A stretch of DNA of 64,000 nt. Source: Luteococcus sanguinis (GTDB taxonomy: Bacteria; Actinomycetota; Actinomycetes; Propionibacteriales; Propionibacteriaceae). The stretch is taken from assembly GCF_039527675.1 (NCBI RefSeq), contig NZ_BAAAKI010000010.1, positions 182,705 through 246,704 of the forward strand. The letters run 5' to 3'. Of this stretch, positions 26,121-35,527 are shown one piece after another. The position numbers and the translations under genes were made by a program. The notes beneath the pieces were generated by a model, which had not been told where the DNA came from, did not search any database, and worked only from the letters and a program-made list of their open reading frames with translations. Every line of letters begins with the position of its first letter. Within the stretch, counting starts at the first letter, position 1.

Positions 26121-26615
26121 ATGCCTCCCGTGATCCGCCCCGCGACCGCCGACGACCTCCCCGTGATCACCGAGATCTACAACGAGGCGGGCGTGGGCAC
26201 CACGGCCAGCTACGACCTTGAGCCGGTCGCCGTCGAGGAGCGCCAGGCCTGGTGGCAGTCGAAGATCAGCCACGGATTCCCGGTGCTGGTGAGCGAACTG
26301 GACGGCGTTGTCACCGGCTTCGCGGCTTACGGCAGTTTCCGCGACAAGGCGGGATACGCGCAGACCGTGGAGCACTCCGTCTATGTGGCGGATGGACACC
26401 GCGCGTCCGGGGTCGGACGGATGCTGATGCTCGCCCTGATTGACCATGCGATCGGCCACGGCGTGCACGCGATGATCGGTTGTCTGGACGCCGACAACGC
26501 CGCCTCGATCGCCTTCCACGAGAAGCTCGGCTTCGTCGAGGTCGGACGGATGCCGCAGGTCGGCCGAAAGTTCGACCGCTGGCTGGACGCGTTGTTCGTC
26601 CAGCGCACCTTCTGA
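26121..26615 (+). CDS. GNAT N-acetyltransferase, phosphinothricin acetyltransferase-like
   Basis: A 164-residue acetyl-CoA-dependent acetyltransferase: it starts PVIRPATADDLPVITEIYNE, has the acetyl-CoA loop VADGHRASGVGRMLMLALID, then HAMIGCLDADNAASIAFHEKL. GTTASYDLEPV and VEHSVYVAD are typical of the Pat/MddA (YncA) subgroup, whose members acetylate phosphinothricin, methionine sulfoximine or methionine analogues. The physiological substrate is unknown. Start at ATG 26121. Confidence 0.85.
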   Translation: MPPVIRPATADDLPVITEIYNEAGVGTTASYDLEPVAVEERQAWWQSKISHGFPVLVSELDGVVTGFAAYGSFRDKAGYAQTVEHSVYVADGHRASGVGRMLMLALIDHAIGHGVHAMIGCLDADNAASIAFHEKLGFVEVGRMPQVGRKFDRWLDALFVQRTF

Positions 26616-26729
26616 TCCGGCTTCTGGACCGACAGCGGCTCTGCATCGGTCCAGGGTCGGCACGTGCGGCGCCGAAACCGCTGGTGGGGGCATGATGGGC
26701 GGCAGCGTCCAGTCCCCACAGGAGCCCAG

Positions 26730-28253
26730 ATGTCGAGCACCCCGTCCCAGCTGCCGGTGAACCCGGCACCAGCCAATCACGCCTCCCACGGCACCGGCCA
26801 GGCCGAGAAGTCCCGCCTCGTCGAGATGCAGGGCATCGACGTTGTCCCCGACGCCGAGCGCACCGCCAAGCCCTCCGACCTGTTCTGGCCCTGGTTCGCG
26901 GCCAATGTCTCGGTCTTCGGCATGACCTACGGTTCCTACCTGCTGGGCTTCGGCATCTCCTTCTGGCAGGCGCTGGTGGTCGCCGTGATCGGCATCATCG
27001 TCAGCTTCACCCTGTGCGGCATCATCGCCATTTCCGGCAAGCGCGGATCGGTGCCGACGATGGTGCTCTCCCGCGCCGCCTTCGGCGTCCAGGGCCAGAA
27101 GGTGCCCGGCATCATCAGCTGGTTGACCTCGATCGGGTGGGAGACCTCACTGACGATCACCGCCACGCTCGCCACCGCCACCATCTTCGACCGGCTCGGC
27201 TGGAGCCACGGCACCATGACCAAGATCATCGCCTGCATCGCGATCGCGGCGATCATCGTCATCGCGTCCGTGCTTGGCTACCACACGATCATGAAGCTGC
27301 AGTCGCTGCTGACCTGGGTCACGGGTGCGTTCACGCTCGTGTTCATGGCCATGACCATCAGCCACATCAACTGGTCGGCCGTCAGCGCGCTGCCATCGGG
27401 GTCCTTCGCGGCCTGCATCGGTGCCCTCGTGATGGTGATGACTGGCTTCGGCCTGGGCTGGATCAACATCGCCGCCGACTGGTCCCGCTACCAGCGCCGC
27501 GACGCCTCCGCCAGCTCGATCGTCGCCTGGAACACCTTCGGTGGTTCGGTGGCGCCGCTGCTGCTGGTCGCCTTCGGGCTGCTGCTGGCCGGTTCGGACG
27601 AGGCGCTCAATGCCGCCATCCCGACCGACCCGATCGGTGCCCTGGCCGGGATCCTGCCGACCTGGATCCTGCTGCCCTTCCTCGTGGTCGCGATCCTGAC
27701 GCTGGTCTCCGGGGCGGTGCTCGGCATCTATTCCTCCGGCTTGACCCTTCTCAGCCTGGGAATCAACATTCCTCGTCCGGCCGCCGCCGCGATCGACGGA
27801 ACGATCCTGACGCTGGCCACCATCTACGTCGTCTTCTTCGCGAGCAGCTTCATCGGCCCCTTCCAGTCCTTCCTGGTGACCCTCGGCGTGCCGTTGGCGG
27901 CGTGGGCGGGGATCATGATCGCCGACATCGCGCTGCGCAAGCGTCCCTACGACGAGGACGCATTGTTCGACTCCGCCGGCCGCTACGGTGCCGTCAACTG
28001 GATCTCCATCGCGCTGATGGTGGTCGCCTCGGTGATCGGCTGGGGCCTGGTGATCAACCAGTTCAGCGATGCCTCCTTCAACGACTGGCAGGGCTACCTG
28101 CTCGAGCCGCTGGGTCTGGGCCACAAGGGCGCCGAGGGTTGGGAGGGCACCTGGCCGTGGGCCAACCTGGGTGTCATCGTGTCGCTGCTGATCGGCGTGG
28201 TGGGCCACCTGCTGCTCAATGCCCGCACCGTCGCCCGGCAGGAGAACCGATGA
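26730..28253 (+). CDS. NCS1-family nucleobase/cytosine permease
   Basis: A 507-residue, 12-helix permease of the purine-cytosine (NCS1) family. A long hydrophilic N-terminus contains RLVEMQGIDVVPDAERTAKPSDLFWPWFAANVS, the family signature. The helices contain YLLGFGISFWQALVVAVIG and GFGLGWINIAADWSRYQRR, typical of CodB-like carriers. The ATG at 26730 has a good RBS (ACAGGAG). It overlaps the next gene (ATGA), a cysteine hydrolase, so the pair probably imports and hydrolyses the same heterocycle or amide. Substrate unproved. Confidence 0.9.
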   Translation: MSSTPSQLPVNPAPANHASHGTGQAEKSRLVEMQGIDVVPDAERTAKPSDLFWPWFAANVSVFGMTYGSYLLGFGISFWQALVVAVIGIIVSFTLCGIIAISGKRGSVPTMVLSRAAFGVQGQKVPGIISWLTSIGWETSLTITATLATATIFDRLGWSHGTMTKIIACIAIAAIIVIASVLGYHTIMKLQSLLTWVTGAFTLVFMAMTISHINWSAVSALPSGSFAACIGALVMVMTGFGLGWINIAADWSRYQRRDASASSIVAWNTFGGSVAPLLLVAFGLLLAGSDEALNAAIPTDPIGALAGILPTWILLPFLVVAILTLVSGAVLGIYSSGLTLLSLGINIPRPAAAAIDGTILTLATIYVVFFASSFIGPFQSFLVTLGVPLAAWAGIMIADIALRKRPYDEDALFDSAGRYGAVNWISIALMVVASVIGWGLVINQFSDASFNDWQGYLLEPLGLGHKGAEGWEGTWPWANLGVIVSLLIGVVGHLLLNARTVARQENR

Positions 28254-28801
28254 GCATTCCGGCCGACTCCTGGCTGGTGGTGATCGACCACCAGGCGATC
28301 TTCGCCGACCCCTCCTCCGAGTGGTGCGCCCCCCGCTTCGCCGAGACCGTGGGCCCGGTTGCGCGGCTGGCCGAAGCCTTCGGCGACCGGGTGCTGGTGA
28401 CGCGCTGGCTGCCCGGCGCCAACCGGACGGGTTCCTGGCGCGCCTACTTCGCCAAGTGGCCCTTCGCCGACCGTCCCGACGACGACCCGGCATTCGAGCT
28501 CGTTGATTCCGCCCGCGGCCTGTCCTCGCACCCGAGCGTGGACGTGTCCACCTTCGGGAAGTGGGGCCCAGAACTGGCGGCCGTCGCCGGTACGATCCCA
28601 AACCTGGTGCTGGCAGGCGTCGCCACCGACTGCTGCGTCATCTCCACGGCGCTCGCAGCGGCCGATGCGGGCTGCACAGTGACCGTCGTCTCCGACGCCT
28701 GCGCCGGGTCGAGCGACGAGAACCAGGCCGCGGCGCTGCAGGTGATGGGCCTCTACGCGCCGCAGATCATCGTCACCGACTCCACGACCCTGCTGGGCTG
28801 A
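28250..28801 (+). CDS. Isochorismatase-like cysteine hydrolase
   Basis: A 183-residue amidohydrolase of the isochorismatase-like family, which includes nicotinamidase, ureidoacrylate amidohydrolase, biuret hydrolase and N-carbamoylsarcosine amidase. The catalytic triad is visible: Asp13 in LVVIDHQAIF, Lys104 in VSTFGKWGPEL and Cys129 in AGVATDCCVISTAL. It overlaps the upstream NCS1 permease gene by four bases and is followed with no gap by an AbrB-type membrane protein gene, so it is likely part of a nitrogen-compound salvage operon. Exact substrate is unknown. Confidence 0.88.
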   Translation: MSIPADSWLVVIDHQAIFADPSSEWCAPRFAETVGPVARLAEAFGDRVLVTRWLPGANRTGSWRAYFAKWPFADRPDDDPAFELVDSARGLSSHPSVDVSTFGKWGPELAAVAGTIPNLVLAGVATDCCVISTALAAADAGCTVTVVSDACAGSSDENQAAALQVMGLYAPQIIVTDSTTLLG

Positions 28802-29890
28802 GTGCGGGTGCATCCGACCAGCCGGTCCACCATCGTCGCCTGGGCGGCGGTGCTGGTGGGCACCGCGCTGGCGACGGTCGTCTTCGACCAGCTCGCGCTG
28901 CCCTCTCCCCCGCTGTTCGGGGCGCTGTTCGTGGGCATGGCGTGGGCGATCCTTGGACGCGGTGCGCCGATCCAGTTACCCAGGCTTGGTTCCACGGTGG
29001 GCCAGGCGCTGGTCGGGGTGTCGATGGGCGTGCTGCTCAACCCGGCCACCCTGCGGGAGCTGGGCGACAACGCCGGTTCGATCGCCGCGGTGAACATCGG
29101 GACGCTGATGCTGAGCCTGATGGTCGGGCGGCTGTTCGCCAGTTGGGGACGCGTGTCGCCCGCGACCGGTGCCTTCAGCATGATCGCCGGTGGGGCGTCC
29201 GGCATCACAGCGATCGCCCGCGAGCTGGGCGCGGACGACCGGGTCACCTCGGTGGTGCAGTACCTGCGGGTGGTGCTGATCCTGGTCGGGATGCCGTTGG
29301 TGACCGCCTGGGTCTTCCACCCCGCCAGCACGTCCGTGGCCCCGACCGTCGACGGTTCCAACCCGCTGTGGCTGGACCTGCTCTTCGTCGCCGGGAGCGC
29401 CGTGGTGGGCGTGCTGGCGGCACGGGTGGTCCGGTTCCCGTCCGGCAGCCTGCTCGGGCCGCTCTTCATCGCCGCCGCACTGTCCATCTCGGGTTGGGTC
29501 GGCGCCCCGTCAGCTCCCGAAGCGGTGGTGGCCGTCGGCTACGCGCTGGTGGGACTGCAGGTGGGCCTGCGGTTCACCCGCTCCAGCCTGCGCCAGGTCG
29601 GACGCCTGCTGCCGCTGGCGATTGCCCTCATCGTCGCGATCGTCCTCGGCTGCGCGGGTTTCGCCGTGGTGCTGGCCCGGGTCGCGGACGTCCCGCTGTT
29701 GGACGCCTACCTGGCCACCACCCCGGGCGGGCTCTACGCCGTGCTGGCGACCGCCGCATCGAGCGGGGCGGACGTCACCTTCGTGCTCGCCGTCCAGGTG
29801 GTGCGGCTGTTGCTGGTGCTCGCGTCCGCGCCGCTGATCGCGTCCTGGTTCCGTTCGCACGAGGGCTCCTGGGCCGACGACGTCGACTGA
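28802..29890 (+). CDS. AbrB-family membrane protein
   Basis: A 362-residue membrane protein with two repeats of about five helices. Features of the AbrB (DUF AmoA-like) family are LPSPPLFGALFVGMAWAIL and SMIAGGASGITAIARELGADDRVTSVVQYLRV in the first repeat, with LLDAYLATTPGGLYAVLATAA in the second; the PGG/AGG re-entrant motifs recur. Members are poorly characterised, possibly transporters. The GTG start directly follows the stop of the hydrolase gene, so the gene is probably the third of the coupled operon. Confidence 0.82.
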   Translation: MRVHPTSRSTIVAWAAVLVGTALATVVFDQLALPSPPLFGALFVGMAWAILGRGAPIQLPRLGSTVGQALVGVSMGVLLNPATLRELGDNAGSIAAVNIGTLMLSLMVGRLFASWGRVSPATGAFSMIAGGASGITAIARELGADDRVTSVVQYLRVVLILVGMPLVTAWVFHPASTSVAPTVDGSNPLWLDLLFVAGSAVVGVLAARVVRFPSGSLLGPLFIAAALSISGWVGAPSAPEAVVAVGYALVGLQVGLRFTRSSLRQVGRLLPLAIALIVAIVLGCAGFAVVLARVADVPLLDAYLATTPGGLYAVLATAASSGADVTFVLAVQVVRLLLVLASAPLIASWFRSHEGSWADDVD

Positions 29891-30068
29891 TTCCCCTGCA
29901 TCGTGGGGCACGCGCAGTTCTCGCCGAGATTCGCTACCCCGCACCCAGTGACAACGCCACCTGGGCGTCCTACGATCAGAGCTGACCGCGTGGAAGGTTT
30001 TGGGTCCACCGGCCACCCCACCCATCGTGCGCCCCACTGACGAGGCCGCACCCCCAGAAAGGTTGCCC

Positions 30069-33000
30069 ATGCGACGTCGCATGTCACGGCTGTCTGCCAT
30101 TCCACTCACCATCACCCTGTGCGCTACGGGGGCCCTGTGCCTCCCCACCGCGAACGCAGCCGACCCCACCCCCGACCCGACCGCGATGGAGACCGAGCAC
30201 GCCAAGCTCTCCCGCCAGCTCGCCACCCAGGGCATGGTGCTGCTGGAGAACGATGGCAAGGCGCTCCCCATGGCCTCGAAGGGCAATGTCGCCGTCTACG
30301 GCGTCGGCTCCTACAAGACGGTGAAGGGCGGCACCGGTTCGGGCGCGGTCAACAACCGGTACAACGTGTCTGTGCGTGACGGGCTGGAGAAGGCCGGCTA
30401 CTCCATCACCACCAGCGACGCCTACTACCAGGCCATGAAGAAGGCCTACGACGACAAGTACCTGGCCAGCGAGGGCAACCTCTTCGGCGCCACGGTCGAC
30501 TACTCATCGGTGGAGCAACTGCTCACCTCCGACACCGTGACGCCCACCGCACCCACCAACACCGCGATCTACGTCGTGGCCCGCAACTCGGGCGAGGGTG
30601 CGGACCGATCCAGCGGCAAGGGTGACTACCTGCTGTCCGACACCGAGCGCGCCGACCTCACCATGCTGGGCAAGCAGTACCGCAATGTCGTCGTCGTGCT
30701 GAACACCGGCGGCATCATCGACACGACCTTCTTCAAGCAGGTCAACAGCAAGGTCCGTGATCCCAAGGGCGGCAAGGCCCTGGACGCGATGCTGCTGATG
30801 AGCCAGGCCGGCCAGGAGGGCGGCAACGCCCTGGTCGATGTGCTCAACGGCACCGTCGCCCCCTCCGGCAAGCTGACGGACACCTGGGCCAGCGCCTACC
30901 GCTACTACCCGGCCAGCGAGACCATCGCCAAGAACGACGGCGACTCGATGACCGAGAACTACGACGAGGGCATCTACGTCGGCTACCGCTGGTTCGACTC
31001 GAAGTACAAGAGCCTGAACGCCTACCAGCCCGCGAGCGTGGTCAACTACCCCTTCGGCTACGGCCTGGGCTACTCGACCTTCCGCACCGACGCCCAGCAG
31101 GTCAGCGCCGACATGTCGACCGTCACCATCAAGGCGAAGGTCACCAACACCGGCAAGTACGCCGGACGCGAAGTCGTCCAGGTCTACTTCTCCGCGCCCA
31201 CCACAGGCCTCGACAAGCCCTATCAGGAACTCGCGGGCTACGCGAAGACCGACGTGCTCAAGCCCGGGCAGTCACAGGTGGTGACGGTCAGCTACGACAC
31301 CACGGAGATGTCCAGCTACGACACGGCCAAGGCCAACTACGTGATGGACGCCGGCCAGTACATCGTCCGCGTCGGCAACTCGTCCCGGAACACGCACGTC
31401 GCCGCCAAGCTGGAACTGGCCAAGCGCACCGTCACCGAGCGACTGCACAATGAGCTGGACTCGACCGAGGGCGACTCTCGGCAGACGACCAGCGACCCGT
31501 CCGACTTCTACTCCTACAAGGCCGAAGCCCGGGAGATTGCGCGTGCCAGGAGCCTGAAGCTGGACACGAAGCATTTCCGCGCCACCACCAGCGCCTCCGA
31601 TGTCGAGCAGGACGTGGCCGTCGACGAGTCGTCCCCCTACTACGACATCGACGGCTCCCTGATTTCGTCCGTGCCGGTGTACCTGTCCAAGGCGCAGACC
31701 GACTGGGAGGGCACGGGCAAGGCATACCAGCCCAAGACCGGCGAGAGCGTCAGGTACGTCAAGACCGACTCGAAGTACACGCTGTACGACGTCCAGGCCG
31801 GACGCATCAGCATGGAGCAGTTCGTCGCCAGCCTGTCGCTGACCGAGCTGGCCAATCTGGTCGAGGGCACCGACGCCAAGGGCAGCGTGCTGAGCGCCGC
31901 CGGAACCGCTGGCTACACGACGCCGCTGTACGAGAACAAGGGCGTACCCGGCATGAGCCTCTCGGACGGCCCCGCTGGCCTGCGCATCACCCAGAAGGTG
32001 CCCACCGAGCCGGTCACCTACCAGTACGCCACGGCCTTCCCGATCGGCACCCTGTTGGCGCAGAGCTGGGACGCGGACGTGCTGCAGCGCTTCGGTGTGG
32101 CCGTGGGCAAGGAGATGAACCACTTCGGGGCCACCATGTGGCTCGCGCCCGGTATGAACATCCATCGCGACCCGATGTGCGGCCGCAACTTCGAGTACTA
32201 CTCGGAGGACCCGCTGCTCACCGGCGCCACCGCCGCCAATGCGACCCTCGGTGTCCAGTCCAACCCGGGCGTCGGCGTGACCATCAAGCACTACGCCGCG
32301 AACAACCAGGAGACCGATCGCTTCGGCAGCGACGCAGTGGTGAGCGAACGGGCGCTGCGCGAGGTGTACCTGAAGGGCTTCGAGATCGCCGTCAAGCAGG
32401 CCCAGCCGATGGCCGTGATGAGCTCCTACAACAGCGTCAACGGCACGCTGACCGAGGCGAACTACGACCTGCTGACCGACGTCCTGCGTGGCGAGTGGAA
32501 CTTCCAGGGTGTGGTGATGACGGACTGGACGTCGATCTCGCAGTCCACGCCCACCGCGGTGATGTACGCGGGCAACGACCTGATCGAGCCCGGGAACGGC
32601 GCCGACGCCGTGATCGGCGAGATGAAGCAGCTGACGCCGAGCATCGACGTCTCAGGCATCCCCACCTACGACCAGAACCTGATGAAGAAGTACGGCTTCA
32701 CCACGTACTCCCTCAAGCTGGGTTCCTGGACCATGGCGCCCACGGGCACCGACACGATCGTCACCAAAGTCGACTCCAGCACCGACCTGACCAAGGTGAC
32801 CTCGACGCAGACCGTCACGGACGAGATCAACAACATCACCTCGTCCCCGCGACCCGCGTATGCCTCGGTCGACGAGGCCTACAAGGATGCGGTTGCGGTG
32901 ACCTCGCGGACCGGCTTCGGTGGTCTGACCACCGAGCAGAAGGAGGCCATCACCTTCTCCGACGTGCAGCACGCCACCCCCGGTGACGGGTCGTCGCCAG

Positions 33001-33233
33001 TCGTGTCCTACACGGTCACGCTGAAGGGCAACTACCCCGCCAAGGGATACGCGATGCGTCTGGGTGACCTGCAGCGCAGCGCAATGCGCGTCCTGAACGC
33101 CGCCATGCAGACGACCCAGTTCCAGCAGCTCGCCGAGTTGCAGGGCGTCAGCGGTGTCGAGGTGGGCAGCTACAGCGCCCAGTTCGACCTGAGCTCCCCC
33201 TTCACCGTGAAGGCGGCGAAGGTCAAGGGCTGA
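30069..33233 (+). CDS. Secreted glycoside hydrolase family 3 with permuted domain order
   Basis: A 1054-residue exported beta-glycosidase. A Sec signal peptide (RRRMSRLSAIPLTITLCATG, cleavage near ANA-ADP) is followed by the domain normally C-terminal in GH3 (LATQGMVLLENDGKALPM, about 45-400) and a fibronectin-III-like region (REVVQVYFSAPTTGL). The TIM-barrel catalytic domain comes last, from about 620: DGPAGLRITQ, MWLAPGMNIHRDPMCGRNFE, TIKHYAANNQE and the nucleophile Asp819 in GVVMTDWTSIS. Such reversed order is known for some beta-glucosidases, for example in Ruminococcus and Butyrivibrio. The chain lacks a cell-wall anchor. RBS AGAAAGG precedes the ATG. Confidence 0.92.
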   Translation: MRRRMSRLSAIPLTITLCATGALCLPTANAADPTPDPTAMETEHAKLSRQLATQGMVLLENDGKALPMASKGNVAVYGVGSYKTVKGGTGSGAVNNRYNVSVRDGLEKAGYSITTSDAYYQAMKKAYDDKYLASEGNLFGATVDYSSVEQLLTSDTVTPTAPTNTAIYVVARNSGEGADRSSGKGDYLLSDTERADLTMLGKQYRNVVVVLNTGGIIDTTFFKQVNSKVRDPKGGKALDAMLLMSQAGQEGGNALVDVLNGTVAPSGKLTDTWASAYRYYPASETIAKNDGDSMTENYDEGIYVGYRWFDSKYKSLNAYQPASVVNYPFGYGLGYSTFRTDAQQVSADMSTVTIKAKVTNTGKYAGREVVQVYFSAPTTGLDKPYQELAGYAKTDVLKPGQSQVVTVSYDTTEMSSYDTAKANYVMDAGQYIVRVGNSSRNTHVAAKLELAKRTVTERLHNELDSTEGDSRQTTSDPSDFYSYKAEAREIARARSLKLDTKHFRATTSASDVEQDVAVDESSPYYDIDGSLISSVPVYLSKAQTDWEGTGKAYQPKTGESVRYVKTDSKYTLYDVQAGRISMEQFVASLSLTELANLVEGTDAKGSVLSAAGTAGYTTPLYENKGVPGMSLSDGPAGLRITQKVPTEPVTYQYATAFPIGTLLAQSWDADVLQRFGVAVGKEMNHFGATMWLAPGMNIHRDPMCGRNFEYYSEDPLLTGATAANATLGVQSNPGVGVTIKHYAANNQETDRFGSDAVVSERALREVYLKGFEIAVKQAQPMAVMSSYNSVNGTLTEANYDLLTDVLRGEWNFQGVVMTDWTSISQSTPTAVMYAGNDLIEPGNGADAVIGEMKQLTPSIDVSGIPTYDQNLMKKYGFTTYSLKLGSWTMAPTGTDTIVTKVDSSTDLTKVTSTQTVTDEINNITSSPRPAYASVDEAYKDAVAVTSRTGFGGLTTEQKEAITFSDVQHATPGDGSSPVVSYTVTLKGNYPAKGYAMRLGDLQRSAMRVLNAAMQTTQFQQLAELQGVSGVEVGSYSAQFDLSSPFTVKAAKVKG

Positions 33234-33256
33234 TCCGCACACCACACCATCCAGCA

Positions 33257-33303
33257 CAGTGGGTGGGTTTCCTGGCGATTTTGCGTAGGAAATCCACCCA
33301 CTG
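33257..33303. terminator. Long hairpin downstream of the GH3 gene
   Basis: Near-perfect inverted repeat: CAGTGGGTGG-TTTCCT and AGGAAA-CCACCCACTG, 17-bp arms with one mismatch and a 13-base loop. It follows the GH3 stop by about 23 bases. It is likely its transcription terminator. No U tract. Confidence 0.7.
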
Positions 33304-33336
33304 TCGTCGTCCCGGGGAAAGCGCCGCGACTACCAT

Positions 33337-34445
33337 GTGCCGGTGCCCAGCTCCTACCTGCCCTCTCGATCGGACCTGCTGCACGTGAAGGAGGCGCCCG
33401 GCGCGCACCGGGTAGGCCTGCGGGCTGCCGTCAGCGTCACCATCCCGGTGCTGCTGTGCTGGCGATGGGCCACCCGCAATGGGCTCCCTACGCCACCTTC
33501 GGCGCCTTCACCTCCCTGTACGGACGCACCTCCCAACACCTGTATCGGGTGCAGATGCAGGCGTCTGCCGCGGTCAGTCTCACGCTCGCGGTGCTCACGG
33601 GCGTCCTGGTGGGTTCCCTGGACCACCCGGAGTGGGTGACCGTCCTGGTGGCAGCCCTCATCGCGGCCACCGGTGACGTGATCGCCCGTGCGAACTCCTA
33701 CCATCCGCCGGGGCCGTTGTTCATGGTCTTCGCGTTCGGCACGATCGCCGCGATTCCCCAGCATGTGGACGACCTGTGGGTCGCCGCGCTGGTCTGTGGT
33801 GGTTCGGCGCTGTTCTCGATGCTGGTGGGCGTGGCCGGGGTCGCGCTGCGTCCGGGGCAGTTGCGCACCGTCTGGCAGGAGGCCGAGCGGCTCCGAGCAT
33901 CCGTGACGGGCAGCTGGAAACCGCTGGGGCTTGCCCTGTCGGTGGTGTTGGCCGGTTCCACGGCCATCGCACTGGGCATCGGGCACCCCTACTGGGCGAT
34001 GATCGCGGCCGTCGCCCCAATGACGGCTCCGCACGTCACGATGCAGGTGACCCGGGGCATCCAGCGGACGATGGGGACGACCGTCGGGCTGGTGCTGGCG
34101 TGGATTCTGCTGGCGCCGCACCTGTCACCGTGGTGGACCGTCGTCGTCGTCGCCCTGCTGCAGTTCATCACCGAACTCGTGGTGGGACGCAACTACGCCC
34201 TGGCCTGCATCTTCATCACCCCGATGGCGCTGCTGATGGGCACTCTGGGGCACCGCACCGACATCGGGACCCTTCTGTTCGACCGCGGTGTCGAGACAAT
34301 GGTGGGCTCGGCGGTCGCCATCGCCCTGGTGCTGATCGGCCACCACCTGCGGGAACGGCACAAGGACAAGGTGCTGGACGCGCTGGACGGGCTCGCCCGC
34401 TCACGTTCCGATCGATCAGGTCACAAGACCCACCCCGGCGGCTGA
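33337..34445 (+). pseudogene. FUSC-family membrane protein with an apparent single-base frameshift
   Basis: The N-terminal part is read in one frame from GTG 33337 (MPVPSSYLPSRSDLLHVKEA, then PGAHRVGLRAAVSVTIPVLL) and the rest in another, with LAMGHPQWAPYATFGAFTSLYGR from 33459. Together they give a normal fusaric-acid-resistance-like protein: an N-terminal helix then the conserved AAFGAF-type segment, five more helices, and a second FUSC-like repeat containing GHPYWAMIAAVAPMTAPHVT. The break falls in CTGCTG-TGCTGG at 33451-33460; one missing C in a CTG repeat restores the frame. Either a sequencing error or a true inactivation. Downstream start at GTG 33456 or ATG 33465 would give a 320-residue protein lacking the first helix. 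Function unknown; efflux suggested by family. Confidence 0.8.
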
Positions 34446-34500
34446 GACAACCGGGCGCCTTCCTAGGGTTGGGGCCAATCATCACCCTGGAGGTAGACCC

Positions 34501-35409
34501 ATGAATTCGCTGGCCGTCGCCGCACCGCGCGAGCTCGACCTGCACGCCCAGGCCACCATGAGCCGCGCCGTGCGCCTGTTCCAGGTCGCCGCCATCGGCG
34601 CGACGGTGACCGTCGCGATGGGTGCCATCAACTCCGGAACCGGTTCGGGCTTCGCCTGCCCCACCTGGCCCGGCTGCTACCCCGGCCACTTCGGGCCCGA
34701 GGCCGAGGTGCACGACCTGATCGAGTTCAGCCACCGCATCGTCGCTGGCGTGACCGGCTTCCTGCTGTTGGCCGCCGCCATCGTCGGCGCCACCGCCACC
34801 AAGGCCAGGCCGCTGGCACGGATTGCCCCCGCCTTCGCACTGTTGGGCGCGATCGGTGCGGCCGTCTTCGGCATGATGGTCGTCAAGAACCACGGCATCG
34901 CCAAGCCGCTGGCCATGATCGACCTCTTCGGCGCCCTCACCTGCCTGGTGGCGATGACGCTGGCCTACATGTCCTTGCGCCGGGGACGTCCGACCTGGCA
35001 CTGGACGCCCACCACACGACTCGCGTCCGCCGCGGTCGCGGGGCTCTACCTGCTGCACGTCAGCGGCATTGCCGTCGCCGGCCCCGGGTCGTTCACCGGC
35101 GTGCTTGGCTGGCCGCTGTCGGTCCACAACGGGCAGGACGTGCTCGGTGCGGTCCAGGTGATGCGTGCGCTGCTCGCTCTCGCGCTGGTCGTCGCGCTGG
35201 GCCTGCTGGCCCGCCGGGCCTGGAATGTCCCCGGCCTGTCGACCCCGGCCCGGGTGCTGGTGGCAGCCTTGGTCGTCGAGGCGATCTCGGTGGCGCTGAT
35301 CGCCAACTCTGGTGCCGAGATGTGGTTCACACTCTTCTTCTGCGGTGCCGCCACAGCGATCCTCTCGGCTGCCACGGTGATCGCCGGACGCTCGGCGCTG
35401 GACGCCTGA
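34501..35409 (+). CDS. CtaA/COX15-like protein (heme A synthase family)
   Basis: A 302-residue membrane protein with eight predicted helices. The CtaA hallmarks are present: AINSGTGSGFACPTWPGCYPG, whose Cys pair lies in the first extracytoplasmic loop, and HDLIEFSHRIVAGVTG with a heme-binding His. The second half repeats the pattern (TGVLGWPLSVHNGQDVLGAVQ). Heme A synthase makes heme A for terminal oxidases; no heme O synthase or oxidase genes are nearby, so identity as true CtaA is likely but unproved. RBS CCTGGAGG precedes the ATG. Confidence 0.78.
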   Translation: MNSLAVAAPRELDLHAQATMSRAVRLFQVAAIGATVTVAMGAINSGTGSGFACPTWPGCYPGHFGPEAEVHDLIEFSHRIVAGVTGFLLLAAAIVGATATKARPLARIAPAFALLGAIGAAVFGMMVVKNHGIAKPLAMIDLFGALTCLVAMTLAYMSLRRGRPTWHWTPTTRLASAAVAGLYLLHVSGIAVAGPGSFTGVLGWPLSVHNGQDVLGAVQVMRALLALALVVALGLLARRAWNVPGLSTPARVLVAALVVEAISVALIANSGAEMWFTLFFCGAATAILSAATVIAGRSALDA

Positions 35410-35430
35410 TCGAGGTCTCGTCGAAGGAGG

Positions 35431-35527
35431 TTTTCCACACCCCCCTGTGGAGAGCCCACCTTCGGCTGTGCACAAGACGCGGCCGGTTGTGGACGGCGTC
35501 GGAGGAGTTGAAAGTTTGTTGTCCACA
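35431..35527. promoter_or_regulatory. Cluster of DnaA-box-like sequences
   Basis: Within 97 bases lie a perfect TTGTCCACA (35519-35527), TTTTCCACA (35431-35439), TGTGCACAA (35467-35475, reverse orientation, 8 of 9) and two weaker reverse copies, TGTGGAGAG (35446) and TGTGGACGG (35488). TTGTCCACA is the high-GC actinobacterial DnaA box. There is no dnaA, dnaN or gyrB here, so this is not the usual oriC. It could be a DnaA-titrating or regulatory cluster in the 382-base gap (35410-35791) between ctaA-like and ilvD. No gene fits in this gap. Confidence 0.5.

Noticed and set aside
27014..28801. 595-codon plus-strand frame overlapping the NCS1 permease and continuing into the hydrolase
   Set aside because: Only the last 183 codons (from 28250) are a genuine gene; the first part is Arg/His-rich shadow of the permease.
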